Positions 1 to 9,011 of a DNA stretch of 55,606 bases are shown here, piece by piece. The notes under the pieces were generated by a model that had not been told where the DNA came from, ran no database searches, and saw nothing but the letters and a program-made list of their open reading frames with translations. The stretch is taken from the NCBI GenBank assembly GCA_002839645.1, contig PGYL01000022.1:1-55606 (forward strand). Reading direction: 5' to 3'. Positions within the stretch are counted from its first letter, which is position 1; each line of letters begins with the position of its first letter. The position numbers and the translations under genes were made by a program. The DNA is from Methanomicrobiales archaeon HGW-Methanomicrobiales-2 (GTDB taxonomy: Archaea > Halobacteriota > Methanomicrobia > Methanomicrobiales > Methanoculleaceae).

Positions 1-153
1 TCATATCCCGACGCGGCATAACAACTATATTATCCTCCCGGGAGTATATGCCGACCGGAACACCACTCAAACGGAGGAATCACCACGAAGATCAGGGTCG
101 CCCGCTGTTTTGCAGAAGAGAGCGCCGATACGCCGGCGGTCCTGGAAGTCGAG

Positions 154-426
154 GTGAGTCAGGGAGACGTCCCTTCCGCAGACGAGATCCTGACGTTCGC
201 CTCCATTCACGGGGAATTCACCTGTATCTCCGACCGCATCTTCCGCCGGTTCGAGATCATCCTCCCCCTGGAGAGCCGCCTCGAGGTCCTCAAAGACGCG
301 CTCCTCCAGATCGTGCACCTCGAGCGTGAAGGCTCCGGGGGCGGGGAGCTCCATCCCTACGAGGTCGAAGACTTCATCGATGCGCTCGAGCGGACGCGGC
401 AGAAGTTACTGGGCGACGCCCCCTGA
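154..426 (+). CDS. Small conserved-looking protein of unknown function
   Basis: I do not recognise this family. The GTG at 154 is the first ordinary start codon and gives 90 residues, mixed alpha/beta, ending in an acidic/basic helical tail with no membrane segment or signal peptide. The frame stays open upstream to a TAA at 19-21, and the stretch from about 85 encodes a sensible beta-strand-like segment beginning TKIRVARCFAEE. A strong GGAGG at 73-77 lies 7 nt before an ACG codon at 85, so translation may begin at this non-standard codon, or a start codon was changed. It is followed after about 130 bp by the DNA methyltransferase gene. Real gene: fairly likely. Start: uncertain. Function: none proposed. 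Confidence 0.5.
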   Translation: MSQGDVPSADEILTFASIHGEFTCISDRIFRRFEIILPLESRLEVLKDALLQIVHLEREGSGGGELHPYEVEDFIDALERTRQKLLGDAP

Positions 427-558
427 TACCCCGCTCCGCAGGGCGCGGCCTGACCGGAGGGTCGTCGCCGGCACCCCGGGCATGCCGTGCAGCACCGGTG
501 CCGTCCACCCTCACCGTTCGTTCACCTTTTTGCCCGGGACCGCGAACCTGTAGATCGA

Positions 559-1422
559 GTGGCAGAAGAAACGAGAGCGGCGCCCGGACCCGGCGGGCTT
601 GCCGTCAACACCATCCATACCATGGACTGCATCCGGGGCATGCAGCGCCTCCCGGAGGGCTCGGTCGACGTCATCGTCACGTCGCCGCCGTACAATATCG
701 GGAAGGATTACAACTCCTACAACGACCGGCAGCCCCGGGAAGACTACCTTGACTGGATCGGGGAGGTCGCCGCCGGAGCGGCGCGTGTTCTCGCCGATGA
801 CGGCTCATTCTTCCTCAATATCGGCGGCAAACCCCGGGACCCCTGGATACCCTTCGACGTTCTCCAGCGGTTCCGCCCTCACTTCGAGCTGCAGAATGTC
901 ATCCACTGGGTCAAATCGATCGCGATCGAAAAGGAGGACGTGGGCAGTTATGAGAATATCGCCGGTGACATCGCCGTCGGCCACTACCAGCCGGTGAACA
1001 GTTCCCGTTACCTGAGCCAGTGCCACGAGCATATCTTCCACTTCACAAAGAAAGGGGAGGTGGCGCTCGACAAGCTGGGTGTCGGCGTGCCCTATCAGGA
1101 CAAGAGCAACATCGGGCGGTGGAAGGCGGCGGGGCGCGACCTCAGGGACCGGGGGAACACCTGGTTCATTCCCTACCGGACCATACGCTCCTCCCGGCCC
1201 CATCCAACCAGTTTCCCGGAGAAGCTTCCCGAGATGTGCATCCGGCTCCACGGCTGTCGGCCCGGGACGCTGGTTCTCGACCCCTTCATGGGCATCGGGA
1301 GCACGGCGCTTGCGGCCCTCGCCCTCGGCGCGGACTACATCGGCTTTGAGATCGACCCGGACTACCGGGCAATTGCAGAGGCCCGGCTCGCCGAAGCCCG
1401 CGGGCAAGAAGGGCAGGACTGA
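559..1422 (+). CDS. DNA methyltransferase, N4-cytosine/N6-adenine type
   Basis: S-adenosylmethionine-dependent site-specific DNA amino-methyltransferase. The catalytic motif IV appears early as TSPPYN, and the SAM-binding motif I comes late as [14 protein letters not shown], followed by a region ending GFEIDPDY. This order is that of the beta class. TSPPY fits either N4-cytosine or N6-adenine modification. The central region is presumably the target-recognition part. A GTG at 559 gives about 287 residues; an ATG at 487 in the same frame adds an Arg/Pro-rich extension that looks unlike protein, and the family-like sequence begins near NTIHTMDC. No restriction endonuclease gene is visible on either side, so it is probably an orphan (epigenetic) methylase. 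Family assignment is firm; base specificity is not known. Confidence 0.88.
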   Translation: MAEETRAAPGPGGLAVNTIHTMDCIRGMQRLPEGSVDVIVTSPPYNIGKDYNSYNDRQPREDYLDWIGEVAAGAARVLADDGSFFLNIGGKPRDPWIPFDVLQRFRPHFELQNVIHWVKSIAIEKEDVGSYENIAGDIAVGHYQPVNSSRYLSQCHEHIFHFTKKGEVALDKLGVGVPYQDKSNIGRWKAAGRDLRDRGNTWFIPYRTIRSSRPHPTSFPEKLPEMCIRLHGCRPGTLVLDPFMGIGSTALAALALGADYIGFEIDPDYRAIAEARLAEARGQEGQD

Positions 1423-1567
1423 CGCGGACTGTTGTTATCCGGGCTCGTCACTTTCTCGGAGAATGGCTCCCCTCCATGACCGGCGCCGGTGAACGAGGCA
1501 GGGTATGAGATGGATTGCTCGACCATGCCCCCGATATTCATCAAAAATCCGCCCAGGACCATGCCTA

Positions 1568-1576
1568 TTATATAAT
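1568..1576 (+). promoter_or_regulatory. TATA box of the fdhAB operon
   Basis: TTATATAAT is a near-ideal archaeal TATA box, 33-41 nt upstream of the fdhA ATG at 1609. A start of transcription about 25 nt downstream would leave a leader of roughly 10-15 nt that contains the ribosome binding site GAGGGAGA just before the start codon. Confidence 0.7.
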
Positions 1577-1608
1577 TCGGGCGGTATGTAGTCCCTGCCA
1601 GAGGGAGA

Positions 1609-3672
1609 ATGATGGATATTAAGTACGTATCGACGACATGCCCGTACTGCGGCACCGGGTGCGGGTTCAACCTTGTTGTCCGGGACGGCAAGGTCTTTGA
1701 CGTGGCGCACTGGCAGCGCGCCCCCGTCAACGGTGGCAAACTCTGCCCCAAAGGGCGCTATGCCCATGAATTCATCAACAGCCCCGATCGCCTCACAAAA
1801 CCGCTGGTCAAGAAGGACGGCAACTTTGTCGAGGCGACCTGGGACGAGGCCTACGACCTGATCGCGGAGAAGTTCGGGTCCTACAAACCCGACGAGATAG
1901 CCTGCCTCTCCTCCGCCAGGACCTCAAACGAGGAGAACTACCTGATGCAGAAGTTTGCTCGTGTGGCGCTCAAGACCCCGCACGTCGATCACTGCGCCCG
2001 GCTCTGCCACTCATCCACCGTCGCCGGCCTTGCGGCGGTCTTCGGGTCCGGCGCGATGACCAACTCGATCAAGGACATTGCCGACTCCAGATGTATCTTT
2101 GTCCTCGGTTCCAACACCTTCGAGCAGCACCCGCTGATCGCGCGGAGTTTTGTCCGTGCCAGACAGAGCGGCGCAAAGGTGATCGTGGCCGACCCGCGCA
2201 ACACCCCGACCGCAAAGCAGGCTGACCTTTACATGCCGTTCGTCTCCGGGACCGACGTCGCTATCTTAAACGGCCTGATGCAGGAGATCATCAAAAACGG
2301 CTGGGAGGATAAGGAGTTCATTGCCAACCGGACGAAGGACTTCGAGAAACTCAAGGAAGTTGTCATGAAGGATACCTACAGCCTTGAAAACGTCTCGAAG
2401 ACATCCGGCATCCCGGCCGAGAGCCTCAAGACCGCCGCCGAGTGGATCGCAAAGGCCGATGTTGCCGCGCTCATCTACTCGATGGGCATCACCCAGCACA
2501 CCGTCGGCGTCGACAACGTCAAATCGACCGCCAACCTGATGATGCTCACCGGCAACCTGGGCAAGCCCGGCAGCGGCGTGAACCCGCTCCGTGGCCAGAA
2601 CAACGTGCAGGGCGCCTGCGATATGGGAGCCCTCCCGAACGTCTACTCCGGTTACCAGAAGGTCACCGACGAGGCGGCCCAGAAGAAGATGAAGGAGATG
2701 TGGGGCGTCGACGAGATCGCGGAGGGCAGGGTCGGTTACACCGTCACCGAGATGGTCAACCTTCTTGCCGACAAGCCCGGCGAGCTCAAGTGCATGTTCA
2801 TCATGGGTGAGAACCCGATGCTCTCCGACCCGGATCTCAACCACGTCGAGGAAGGGCTTCGGAACCTGGAGTTCCTGGTCGTGCAGGACATCTTCATGAC
2901 CGAGACCTCCCGGCTTGCCGACGTTGTCCTCCCCGCCGCCTGCTATGCAGAGAAGGACGGCACCCAGACGAACACCGAGCGGCGCGTCCAGCGCTGGAGG
3001 AAGGCGCAGGACCCACCGGGCGAGGCGAAGCCCGACTGGCAGATCCTCTGCGAGCTCGGGAGCCGGATGGGCTACCCGGAGCAGTTCGCATTCAACAGCC
3101 CAGAAGAAGTCTTCAACGAAGTCGCCGCCGTCACCCCGTCCTACCACGGTATATCCTACGGCCGCCTCGACCCGGACGGCCTGCACTGGCCCTGCCCGAC
3201 CGAGGAGCATCCGGGAACACCGATTCTCCACAGGGAGAAGTTCGCCATGCCCGACGGGCTCGGTGTCTTCTCCCCGATCGAGTGGAAACCGCCCGCCGAA
3301 GTGCCGGACGCCGAGTACCCTTACGTGCTCACGACGGGCAGGACGCTATGGCAGTGGCACACCGGCACCATGACCCGCCGGTCGTGGAGCCTTGAGAAAG
3401 AGGCGCCCACGGGCTGGATCGAGATCAACACCGAGGATGCGAAAGAACTCGGGATCGAAGACGAAGAGATCATCCGGGCGAGCACCCGCCGCGGGTCCAT
3501 CGATATTCCCGCACGGGTTACTCCGGAAATCATCAGGGGCGTCATGTTCGTTCCGTTCCATTACAAGGAGTGCGCGGCGAACCTCCTGACGCACAACGCA
3601 CTCGACCCGATCGCGAAAATTCCCGAGTACAAGGCATGTGCTGTAAAAGTCGAGAAGATTGCGGAGGTGTGA
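1609..3672 (+). CDS. fdhA: Formate dehydrogenase, catalytic alpha subunit (F420-type)
   Basis: Oxidises formate to CO2 at a molybdenum or tungsten bis-pterin site and passes electrons through an iron-sulfur cluster to FdhB. The N-terminus carries the 4Fe-4S ligands C11, C14, C18 and C46 (CPYCGTGC and KLCPKG). The active-site loop HCARLCHSS places Cys133 where bacterial enzymes often have selenocysteine, so this is the cysteine form and needs no SECIS. The rest follows the molybdopterin oxidoreductase fold, with the dinucleotide-binding domain at the C-terminus (about residues 560-680). At 687 residues the length is normal. A second ATG follows immediately at 1612. It is separated from fdhB by 3 nt and is clearly cotranscribed with it. 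Confidence 0.97.
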   Translation: MMDIKYVSTTCPYCGTGCGFNLVVRDGKVFDVAHWQRAPVNGGKLCPKGRYAHEFINSPDRLTKPLVKKDGNFVEATWDEAYDLIAEKFGSYKPDEIACLSSARTSNEENYLMQKFARVALKTPHVDHCARLCHSSTVAGLAAVFGSGAMTNSIKDIADSRCIFVLGSNTFEQHPLIARSFVRARQSGAKVIVADPRNTPTAKQADLYMPFVSGTDVAILNGLMQEIIKNGWEDKEFIANRTKDFEKLKEVVMKDTYSLENVSKTSGIPAESLKTAAEWIAKADVAALIYSMGITQHTVGVDNVKSTANLMMLTGNLGKPGSGVNPLRGQNNVQGACDMGALPNVYSGYQKVTDEAAQKKMKEMWGVDEIAEGRVGYTVTEMVNLLADKPGELKCMFIMGENPMLSDPDLNHVEEGLRNLEFLVVQDIFMTETSRLADVVLPAACYAEKDGTQTNTERRVQRWRKAQDPPGEAKPDWQILCELGSRMGYPEQFAFNSPEEVFNEVAAVTPSYHGISYGRLDPDGLHWPCPTEEHPGTPILHREKFAMPDGLGVFSPIEWKPPAEVPDAEYPYVLTTGRTLWQWHTGTMTRRSWSLEKEAPTGWIEINTEDAKELGIEDEEIIRASTRRGSIDIPARVTPEIIRGVMFVPFHYKECAANLLTHNALDPIAKIPEYKACAVKVEKIAEV

Positions 3673-3675
3673 GAT

Positions 3676-4941
3676 ATGTCAGCAAAAGGCGATTTACTCT
3701 ATGCGTGGACGACGGACGACAACCTCCGGGAGAAGGCGGAGACCGGCGGTGCGGTCACCGCGCTGCTGCGCCACGCTCTTGAGAGCGGTATGGTCGACGG
3801 GGTCTTTGCGGTCCGGAAGGGTGCGGACGTCTATGATGCGGTGCCGGCCCTGATCACCGACCCTGCCGAGATCGGGGGCATCGCGGGGTCGCTCCACTGC
3901 GGCACCCTGTTGCTCCCCAAACAGATGCGGCGGTGCCTCCTCGCCACCGAGCCGAATATGCGGATCGCCACCGTCCTGAAAGGTTGCGACGTCAAGGCGA
4001 TGTACGAGATGGCCAAGCGCAACCAGGTCAATCTGGACAACATCATCATCATCGGCCTGAACTGCGGCGGCACCATCCGGCCGGAGGTAGCACGGATCAC
4101 CGTCCGGGAGAAACTCGGTCTTGACCCCGACGATGTCGTCAAGGAAGAGATCGACAAAGGAAAGTTCATCGTCCAGACAAAAGACGGCCAGCATGCCTCC
4201 ATTTCGATCGACGAACTTGAAGAGGGATCGGAAGACCTCCTCGGGAACGAGGGGCTCGGCCGTCGGTCCAACTGCCGCCGGTGCAAGATCAAGATTCCGC
4301 GCCAGGCCGACCTCGCCTGCGGCAACTGGGGAGTCATCGGTGAGAAGGCCGGAAACGCCACGTTCGTCGAGGTCTGCTCCGAAAAGGGCGCTAACCTCCT
4401 CGATGCGGCCTTAAAGGCCGGGGCGGTCGCCACCGAACCCGCGAACCAAAAAGGTGTCGAGATCCGCGGCAAGGTCGAGAACGCGATGCTGAAACTCGGC
4501 GACAAATGGCGGGCACGCTACTTCGGAGCGCTCGGTGAGGGCACGGAGCGCCTGAACAAGATCCGTGAGCAGACCTCCCGGTGCATCAAGTGTTACTCCT
4601 GCATCGAGAACTGCCCTATCTGCTACTGCATCGACTGCAGCGCAAAGAAGGATTATCTGGTTGAACCGGGCGTGATCCCGCCGCCCTTCATGTTCCACCT
4701 GATCCGGTTCGCACACATCTCCGACTCCTGCGTCAACTGCGGCCAGTGTGAAGAGCTCTGTCCGGTGGAGATATCAAACTCGGTCTTCCTCCATGCAATC
4801 CAGACCGATCTCGAGAGACTCTTCGGGTTCCACCCGGGCGAGGATATGACCCCGCCGGTGCTCGCGCTCGTCGAGGAGAGCTCGGAACGCGACCGGCTCA
4901 TCGCCACCGGAAGCGACCAGATATTTAACATCTTCAAGTAA
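3676..4941 (+). CDS. fdhB: Formate dehydrogenase, beta subunit (F420-reducing)
   Basis: Flavin and iron-sulfur subunit that takes electrons from FdhA and reduces coenzyme F420, the hydride donor for methanogenesis. It belongs to the FrhB/FdhB family: N-terminal F420-binding domain, then a central FAD-type domain with Cys residues around SNCRRCKIK, then two ferredoxin-like motifs, C303/C306/C309/C313 in CIKCYSCIENCP and C352/C355/C358/C362 in CVNCGQCEELCP. The 421 residues are typical. The gene begins 4 nt after fdhA. Immediately downstream of its stop codon lie two tandem hairpins. In many methanogens fdhC is part of the same operon; here it is about 1 kb further on with its own promoter. Confidence 0.96.
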   Translation: MSAKGDLLYAWTTDDNLREKAETGGAVTALLRHALESGMVDGVFAVRKGADVYDAVPALITDPAEIGGIAGSLHCGTLLLPKQMRRCLLATEPNMRIATVLKGCDVKAMYEMAKRNQVNLDNIIIIGLNCGGTIRPEVARITVREKLGLDPDDVVKEEIDKGKFIVQTKDGQHASISIDELEEGSEDLLGNEGLGRRSNCRRCKIKIPRQADLACGNWGVIGEKAGNATFVEVCSEKGANLLDAALKAGAVATEPANQKGVEIRGKVENAMLKLGDKWRARYFGALGEGTERLNKIREQTSRCIKCYSCIENCPICYCIDCSAKKDYLVEPGVIPPPFMFHLIRFAHISDSCVNCGQCEELCPVEISNSVFLHAIQTDLERLFGFHPGEDMTPPVLALVEESSERDRLIATGSDQIFNIFK

Positions 4942-5017
4942 CGACTGACCGGAAGGTCAGGAGTTCGAGCACCCGGGGGTGGGAGTAGCGACTGACCGAA
5001 AAGTCAGGAGTTCGAGC
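4942..5017 (+). repeat. Two tandem 29-bp repeats, each forming a hairpin
   Basis: The units 4942-4970 and 4989-5017 are 27/29 identical and spaced 47 bp start to start. Each contains an inverted repeat: CTGACC-GGAA-GGTCAG in the first and CTGAC-CGAAAA-GTCAG in the second, followed by the common AGGAGTTCGAGC. The first unit starts right after the fdhB stop. The arrangement suggests an RNA processing or termination signal, or a duplicated small element; no tRNA can be folded from it. Confidence 0.6.
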
Positions 5018-5831
5018 CCCGGAGGGTTTCGAAAGATCGGGGGCCCCCCCACCCCACATTCTGGACTCTTTTTCCGGAGCCTGCCGCATGACTCCCCGGA
5101 GATGCCTGACAACGCCCATGTAACCCCCGGTATCCAGGGATCGGGTTTCCCTCCTGGAGCGGGATCGCAGCCGTCAGAGGTTGAGCATATGCGTCTCATC
5201 AAGGTTGCAGCACCGGCGGGGGTTCGTGATGGGACTATACCAAAGACCGTCTTCCAGTATAAAAGGTGCGCCCGGTCGCCGCTTGCCGCGGCACCATGAC
5301 AGGCCCCGGTGATCGTGGCCGAACTGCAGCAGGACTCCTTTACCGGCAACGCCGCCTGCCGCGCCGGGTTCCGGGTGCGGCCGATCCCCGGAGAGACCGG
5401 GCGCGAAGACCGGCAGGGACCGCAGAGGGGATATCTCAGGCATCCATAGGCCGTTCGATGGGAATTTGACCTGGAACCGGAGACGACCCTCAAAAATGGA
5501 AACGAGTGCGTAGCGTCTCCCTAAAAGTACCCGTCTTCCCGTAAGAAAGCCTGTTTTTGGGACACGTCCCGACGCGCAGACCTCTACGGTGATATTACCG
5601 GTTATTTGCCGTCCCGGCGCAAATATCGTCGGAGGCCGGATGATCGGCGCGGCAGCTTCCATAGACCTGAAGAAATATCTTTCCAAAACCACCCATATTC
5701 CGCGTGGCCCCAAAAGCATTTTTAACAGCATCGTTTACCTATTTGTGAAGTTTAATTCCAGGAATGAACTTACAGCGGCGATAAACGCCTCAATCCCGGT
5801 TATATTCCCCGCGCACAGCGATCATTTCGAA
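5018..5831. other. Noncoding gap between fdhB and fdhC
   Basis: About 0.8 kb in which I see no credible protein. The open frames on both strands are short or have arginine/proline/serine-rich compositions typical of antisense or noncoding GC-rich DNA. A TATA-like AGTATAAAAGG occurs at about 5257-5267 without a recognisable gene behind it, so an unannotated small RNA is possible. Composition falls to AT-rich from about 5680 towards fdhC. Confidence 0.45.
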
Positions 5832-5901
5832 ACTTATTAATAGCACTCTCAAATTACTGATTAATTAGACCTATACATTCGGATTACCTGATGGTATAGG
5901 T
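5832..5901 (+). promoter_or_regulatory. fdhC promoter and leader with 8-bp inverted repeat
   Basis: An AT-rich segment with ACTTATTAATA (5832-5842) can serve as TATA box. The inferred transcript would begin near 5865, just before a perfect inverted repeat, ACCTATAC (5869-5876) and GTATAGGT (5894-5901), with a 17-nt loop. The repeat lies about 26 nt before the fdhC start and could be an operator or a leader stem-loop. The ribosome binding site is GAGAGGTG at about 5911-5918. Confidence 0.5.
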
Positions 5902-5927
5902 AGGACGTTTAGAGAGGTGTATGAAAA

Positions 5928-6800
5928 ATGGTATTCCATCCTCCAGTTGCTATTGTAGCAAAAGCAGGTGATGCCGGGAAGTACAAGGTCGGTCTGCCGG
6001 CCTGGAACATGCTTCTGCGTGGTGTCCTGTCCGGAGCGTTCATCGCAATGGGCGCAGCCCTGGCGACGATCTGTTCGACCGGTATCCAGGCAACCGACGT
6101 TGCGATGCGGTTCGGTGCGGCAAGCCCCGGTATCTCCCAGCTCATTCTGGGTGCTGTCTTCCCTGTCGGACTTATCATCACAATCATGACCGGTGCCGAA
6201 CTCTTCACCGGCGACGCGATGCTCGCCCCCATGGCAGCGTTCGTCCACAAGGTCAGCTGGGCAAGCGTGCTCAACCTCTGGCTCTGGGTATACATCGGCA
6301 ACCTGATCGGATCGGTCCTCTTCGCGTATATCGTGGCATACGGTCCGTACGCCAGTTTCGATGCCGCCGGAACCGCAACGCTCACTGCGTTCGGTGTAAG
6401 AGCAGTAGGCATAGCGACCGCAAAGACGAGTTATGTCGGCGCCATGGCAATATGGTCGCTCTTCCTCAAGGCAATCGCCTGTAACTGGCTCGTCAACCTT
6501 GCTGTCCTGCTCGGCATATGCGCCGACGATGCGATCGGCAAGATTGTCGGTATCTGGTTCCCGATCTTCGCCTTCGTTGCCAGCGGGTTCGAGCACAGCA
6601 TTGCGAACATGTACTTCATCCCGGCAGGCATCTTCTGCACGGGCATCGACCCCACGAAGGCGGTCGCGACACTCAACTGGGTGACCATGTGGACCAACAA
6701 CGTGATTGTGGTCACGCTCGGCAACATCGTCGGCGGTCTGTTCTTCGTTGGTGTCCTCTACTGGGTCGCGTTCAGAAAGGAAATTGCAGCCCTTAAGTAG
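5928..6800 (+). CDS. fdhC: Formate transporter, FNT family
   Basis: Membrane channel of the formate/nitrite transporter family that brings formate into the cell for FdhAB. The 290-residue product has six clear hydrophobic segments and the family landmarks: the glycine-rich first helix (RGVLSGAFIAMGAAL), the segment with MTGAELFTGD, and the conserved CNWLVNLAV motif with GFEHSIANMYFIP. The start at 5928 is supported by GAGAGGTG 9 nt upstream; an out-of-frame ATG at 5920 is not used. It is followed after 22 nt by the OB-fold membrane protein and probably shares a transcript with it. Confidence 0.95.
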   Translation: MVFHPPVAIVAKAGDAGKYKVGLPAWNMLLRGVLSGAFIAMGAALATICSTGIQATDVAMRFGAASPGISQLILGAVFPVGLIITIMTGAELFTGDAMLAPMAAFVHKVSWASVLNLWLWVYIGNLIGSVLFAYIVAYGPYASFDAAGTATLTAFGVRAVGIATAKTSYVGAMAIWSLFLKAIACNWLVNLAVLLGICADDAIGKIVGIWFPIFAFVASGFEHSIANMYFIPAGIFCTGIDPTKAVATLNWVTMWTNNVIVVTLGNIVGGLFFVGVLYWVAFRKEIAALK

Positions 6801-6822
6801 TCCTAAGTAGACTTGATTAACG

Positions 6823-7326
6823 ATGCAGATCGGAAATATCAAAGTGAGGATGACGGTCATTACAGTGGCCGTCTTCCTCTTTTTTGTTGTCTTGATGGCA
6901 GCGTATGTCCTCACTACAGGGGATGTATACCTGCTGACCTGGGGCGTACCTGTGGCTCTCATGCTGGTTCTCATACCGCTAGCGCTCAACTACATGAGTC
7001 AGTCACAGTATGCGTCACTGGTGCCTATGTACGAAGCAGAAGCGAAAACCGTCCGGATACGGGAGATCAACTTAAACCTGCTCGGCGAACCGGTGCGTGT
7101 GAAGGGTGTCGTCGAACGGGCGTATTTCCAGTTCCTCAACCGGCCGCAGTATCTTGTCGCCGACCGGACCGGTGAAGTATCGGTCAAGATGTTCACCTCC
7201 CCCCTTGAAGATGTGCAGAAAGGGGATGTGGTCGAGGTGCTCGGCGTCGTCGTCAAACGCTACATCATGTCCGGTGATGCGGTCGTCAACTGCGTCTCGA
7301 TACGAAAAATCGAGAAAGCTCAGTAA
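6823..7326 (+). CDS. Membrane-anchored OB-fold protein
   Basis: Function unknown. Residues about 10-30 and 38-56 form two hydrophobic helices, after which a soluble domain of about 100 residues shows an OB-fold nucleic-acid-binding pattern: VRVKGVVER, YLVADRTGEVSVKMF, and GDVVEVLGVVVKR. The domain is predicted to face the cytoplasm. It sits 22 nt behind fdhC, so cotranscription is likely, but I see no mechanistic link to formate uptake. Related proteins in methanogens are usually labelled only as nucleotide-binding. The 86-bp gap that follows separates it from the converging herA gene. Confidence 0.75.
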   Translation: MQIGNIKVRMTVITVAVFLFFVVLMAAYVLTTGDVYLLTWGVPVALMLVLIPLALNYMSQSQYASLVPMYEAEAKTVRIREINLNLLGEPVRVKGVVERAYFQFLNRPQYLVADRTGEVSVKMFTSPLEDVQKGDVVEVLGVVVKRYIMSGDAVVNCVSIRKIEKAQ

Positions 7327-7412
7327 TTCTGACGCCCACGGGGCGCCAAGCAATTCAGTGAAGGGACGGTTGACACGGGATAATATCCTGCCATCCACCA
7401 CCTTCGTTGCAC

Positions 7413-9011
7413 TTAAAATGTCGTATCGAGCCCGTCATCTATCGGCCTCGCCCCCGGCTTTCTGTTGAGGTCTAAGACATACTCCTCAAAGAGATGGATC
7501 CGGGTGCTCACGGGAAACGGGATCCCGATGGTGCTGATGACTGCTTCTCCCGCCTCAAGCGTCTGAATCTCGGTGTCCAGTCGCGAGAGATCCTGTTTTG
7601 CGCTGCTTGCGATGATCTCGCGATCGCCCCGGTCGGAGAGCCCCATCACCACGAAGGTGTTCAACTGGGCAAGGACCCGGGCATCGATGTTCTTCGGCTG
7701 CTGGGTAACCACACAGAGCCCCACACCGAACTTTCTCCCCTCCATTGCGGCTTCCCGGAATACCCGGGTGCTCCCGAGCCCTGACCCCAGCACCCGCTGG
7801 GCCTCCTCGATGGTGATCAGCACCTGTTTTGGCTCCTCCTCGCCTCCGGCATCCTCGCCCTGGTGGCTGCGCATGATCATGCGGGTTATGATCGAGAGGA
7901 CGAAGAGTTCGCTCTGCTCGCTCATCCCCGGGATATCGATCAGGACGACCTTGTTCTGGTGGAGCGCTTTTAAGATATCGGGGATCGAGGAGCCCTTTGG
8001 CCGGAGGAAACCCCGGTTCCGGTTCATCATGCCCGCAATGCGCCGCTGCATCACAGAGAGCGTGCTCGGCGAGAAATTCTTTAAGTCGCGGGCAATCCGT
8101 GGGTGCCGGCCGTTGTAGGTTTCGGCATCGAAGGTTGCGAAATCGGTGTTCTGGAAGAAGTCGATAACCTCAGACCCGGGCGTGCTCTCAAGCATCTCCA
8201 CGACCTCGCGCTGGGGCGGGGAGTGCTCGTAGAGCAGGAGGAGGTCGGGCGCCCTGAAGTCGTCGTAGTCCAGGTGGAGCTGGTCCAGGCGGTACTTATT
8301 CCTGAACTGCTCCTGCCGGATGGAGAAGACGGAGAGCCCGTCGCGGCCAGCCTGGTAGTGCAGGAGCCCCTGGGTGTCCTTGCCGATCGAGGACCGCCCT
8401 CCCGCCACGTACTCGCCGTGCGGGTCAACGATGAGGAGCCCGAACTCCCGGGCCTGCATGCAGGAGGCGCAGAAGACCTTCATGAAGTTGCTCTTCCCCA
8501 TGCCCGTCGTGGCAAAGACCCCCATATGCTGCCGCATCACCGCCGCGTGGAGCGCCACCTTCACGTCCTTCAAGACGCCCTGCCCGGTCTTCATCACGCC
8601 CACCTCGATCTCGCCCATCACCTGCGCGAGGAACGCAAAGTCATGGGACCCGGGCCGCTCCACACGGGAGAACTTTGCAGGGATCGTCCGGGGCTTCCGG
8701 AAGGCGCCGTCTTCGGTCACGTACCCGAGCGGCATCGCCTCCACGAGGATGAAGACGTCCTCCCCCATCCCGTAGAAGTGCTCGGTATGGGGGCGGGTAT
8801 CCCAGTTCGGGTCGGAGAAGTTACAGTCATGGAGAAGGTCGCTCACCTTGGCAAAGAACGTCAGCCCTTTGACCTGATCGGTGATCTTTAAGATGTCCCC
8901 GAGGAAGAGTTCTTCGTCATGGGGGACGGCGAACCGGTAACTGAGCACCCGGTCCCCGATAAGGCGATACTTCGAGGCGTCGTCGCCGTCAATATCGATC
9001 AAACTCGTCAT
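7413..9011 (-). CDS. herA: HerA bipolar DNA helicase/translocase
   Basis: Hexameric ATP-driven DNA translocase that works with NurA to resect DNA ends opened by Mre11-Rad50. An N-terminal HAS-barrel (about residues 1-110) is followed by the RecA-like motor: Walker A TTGMGKS at 168-174, the IVDPHGEY segment, Walker B in VLITIEEAQ, and a C-terminal arginine-finger region (VVMGLSDRGDREII). The chosen ATG at 9011 gives MTSLIDIDGDD and overlaps the nurA end by 23 bp; the longer frame upstream is nurA antisense-like sequence. About 532 residues, normal for HerA. Last gene of the mre11-rad50-nurA-herA operon. Confidence 0.95.
   Translation of the reverse strand: MTSLIDIDGDDASKYRLIGDRVLSYRFAVPHDEELFLGDILKITDQVKGLTFFAKVSDLLHDCNFSDPNWDTRPHTEHFYGMGEDVFILVEAMPLGYVTEDGAFRKPRTIPAKFSRVERPGSHDFAFLAQVMGEIEVGVMKTGQGVLKDVKVALHAAVMRQHMGVFATTGMGKSNFMKVFCASCMQAREFGLLIVDPHGEYVAGGRSSIGKDTQGLLHYQAGRDGLSVFSIRQEQFRNKYRLDQLHLDYDDFRAPDLLLLYEHSPPQREVVEMLESTPGSEVIDFFQNTDFATFDAETYNGRHPRIARDLKNFSPSTLSVMQRRIAGMMNRNRGFLRPKGSSIPDILKALHQNKVVLIDIPGMSEQSELFVLSIITRMIMRSHQGEDAGGEEEPKQVLITIEEAQRVLGSGLGSTRVFREAAMEGRKFGVGLCVVTQQPKNIDARVLAQLNTFVVMGLSDRGDREIIASSAKQDLSRLDTEIQTLEAGEAVISTIGIPFPVSTRIHLFEEYVLDLNRKPGARPIDDGLDTTF

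Noticed and set aside
1362-1751. Minus-strand frame overlapping the methyltransferase end and the fdhA start
   Set aside because: It would run through the fdhA promoter and into fdhA in antisense, and has no start signal; only a short middle stretch looks protein-like.
2005-2007. Selenocysteine site in formate dehydrogenase
   Set aside because: The codon is TGC (Cys133), not TGA; the enzyme is the cysteine form.
4942-5017. tRNA-like T-arm (GTTCGAGC) in the repeats after fdhB
   Set aside because: No acceptor, D or anticodon stem can be formed around either copy; the resemblance is limited to one loop sequence.
4957-5731. Open frames on both strands in the fdhB-fdhC gap
   Set aside because: Composition is rich in Arg, Pro, Gly and Ser, there are no motifs, and no suitable ribosome binding sites; they look like chance frames in GC-rich DNA.
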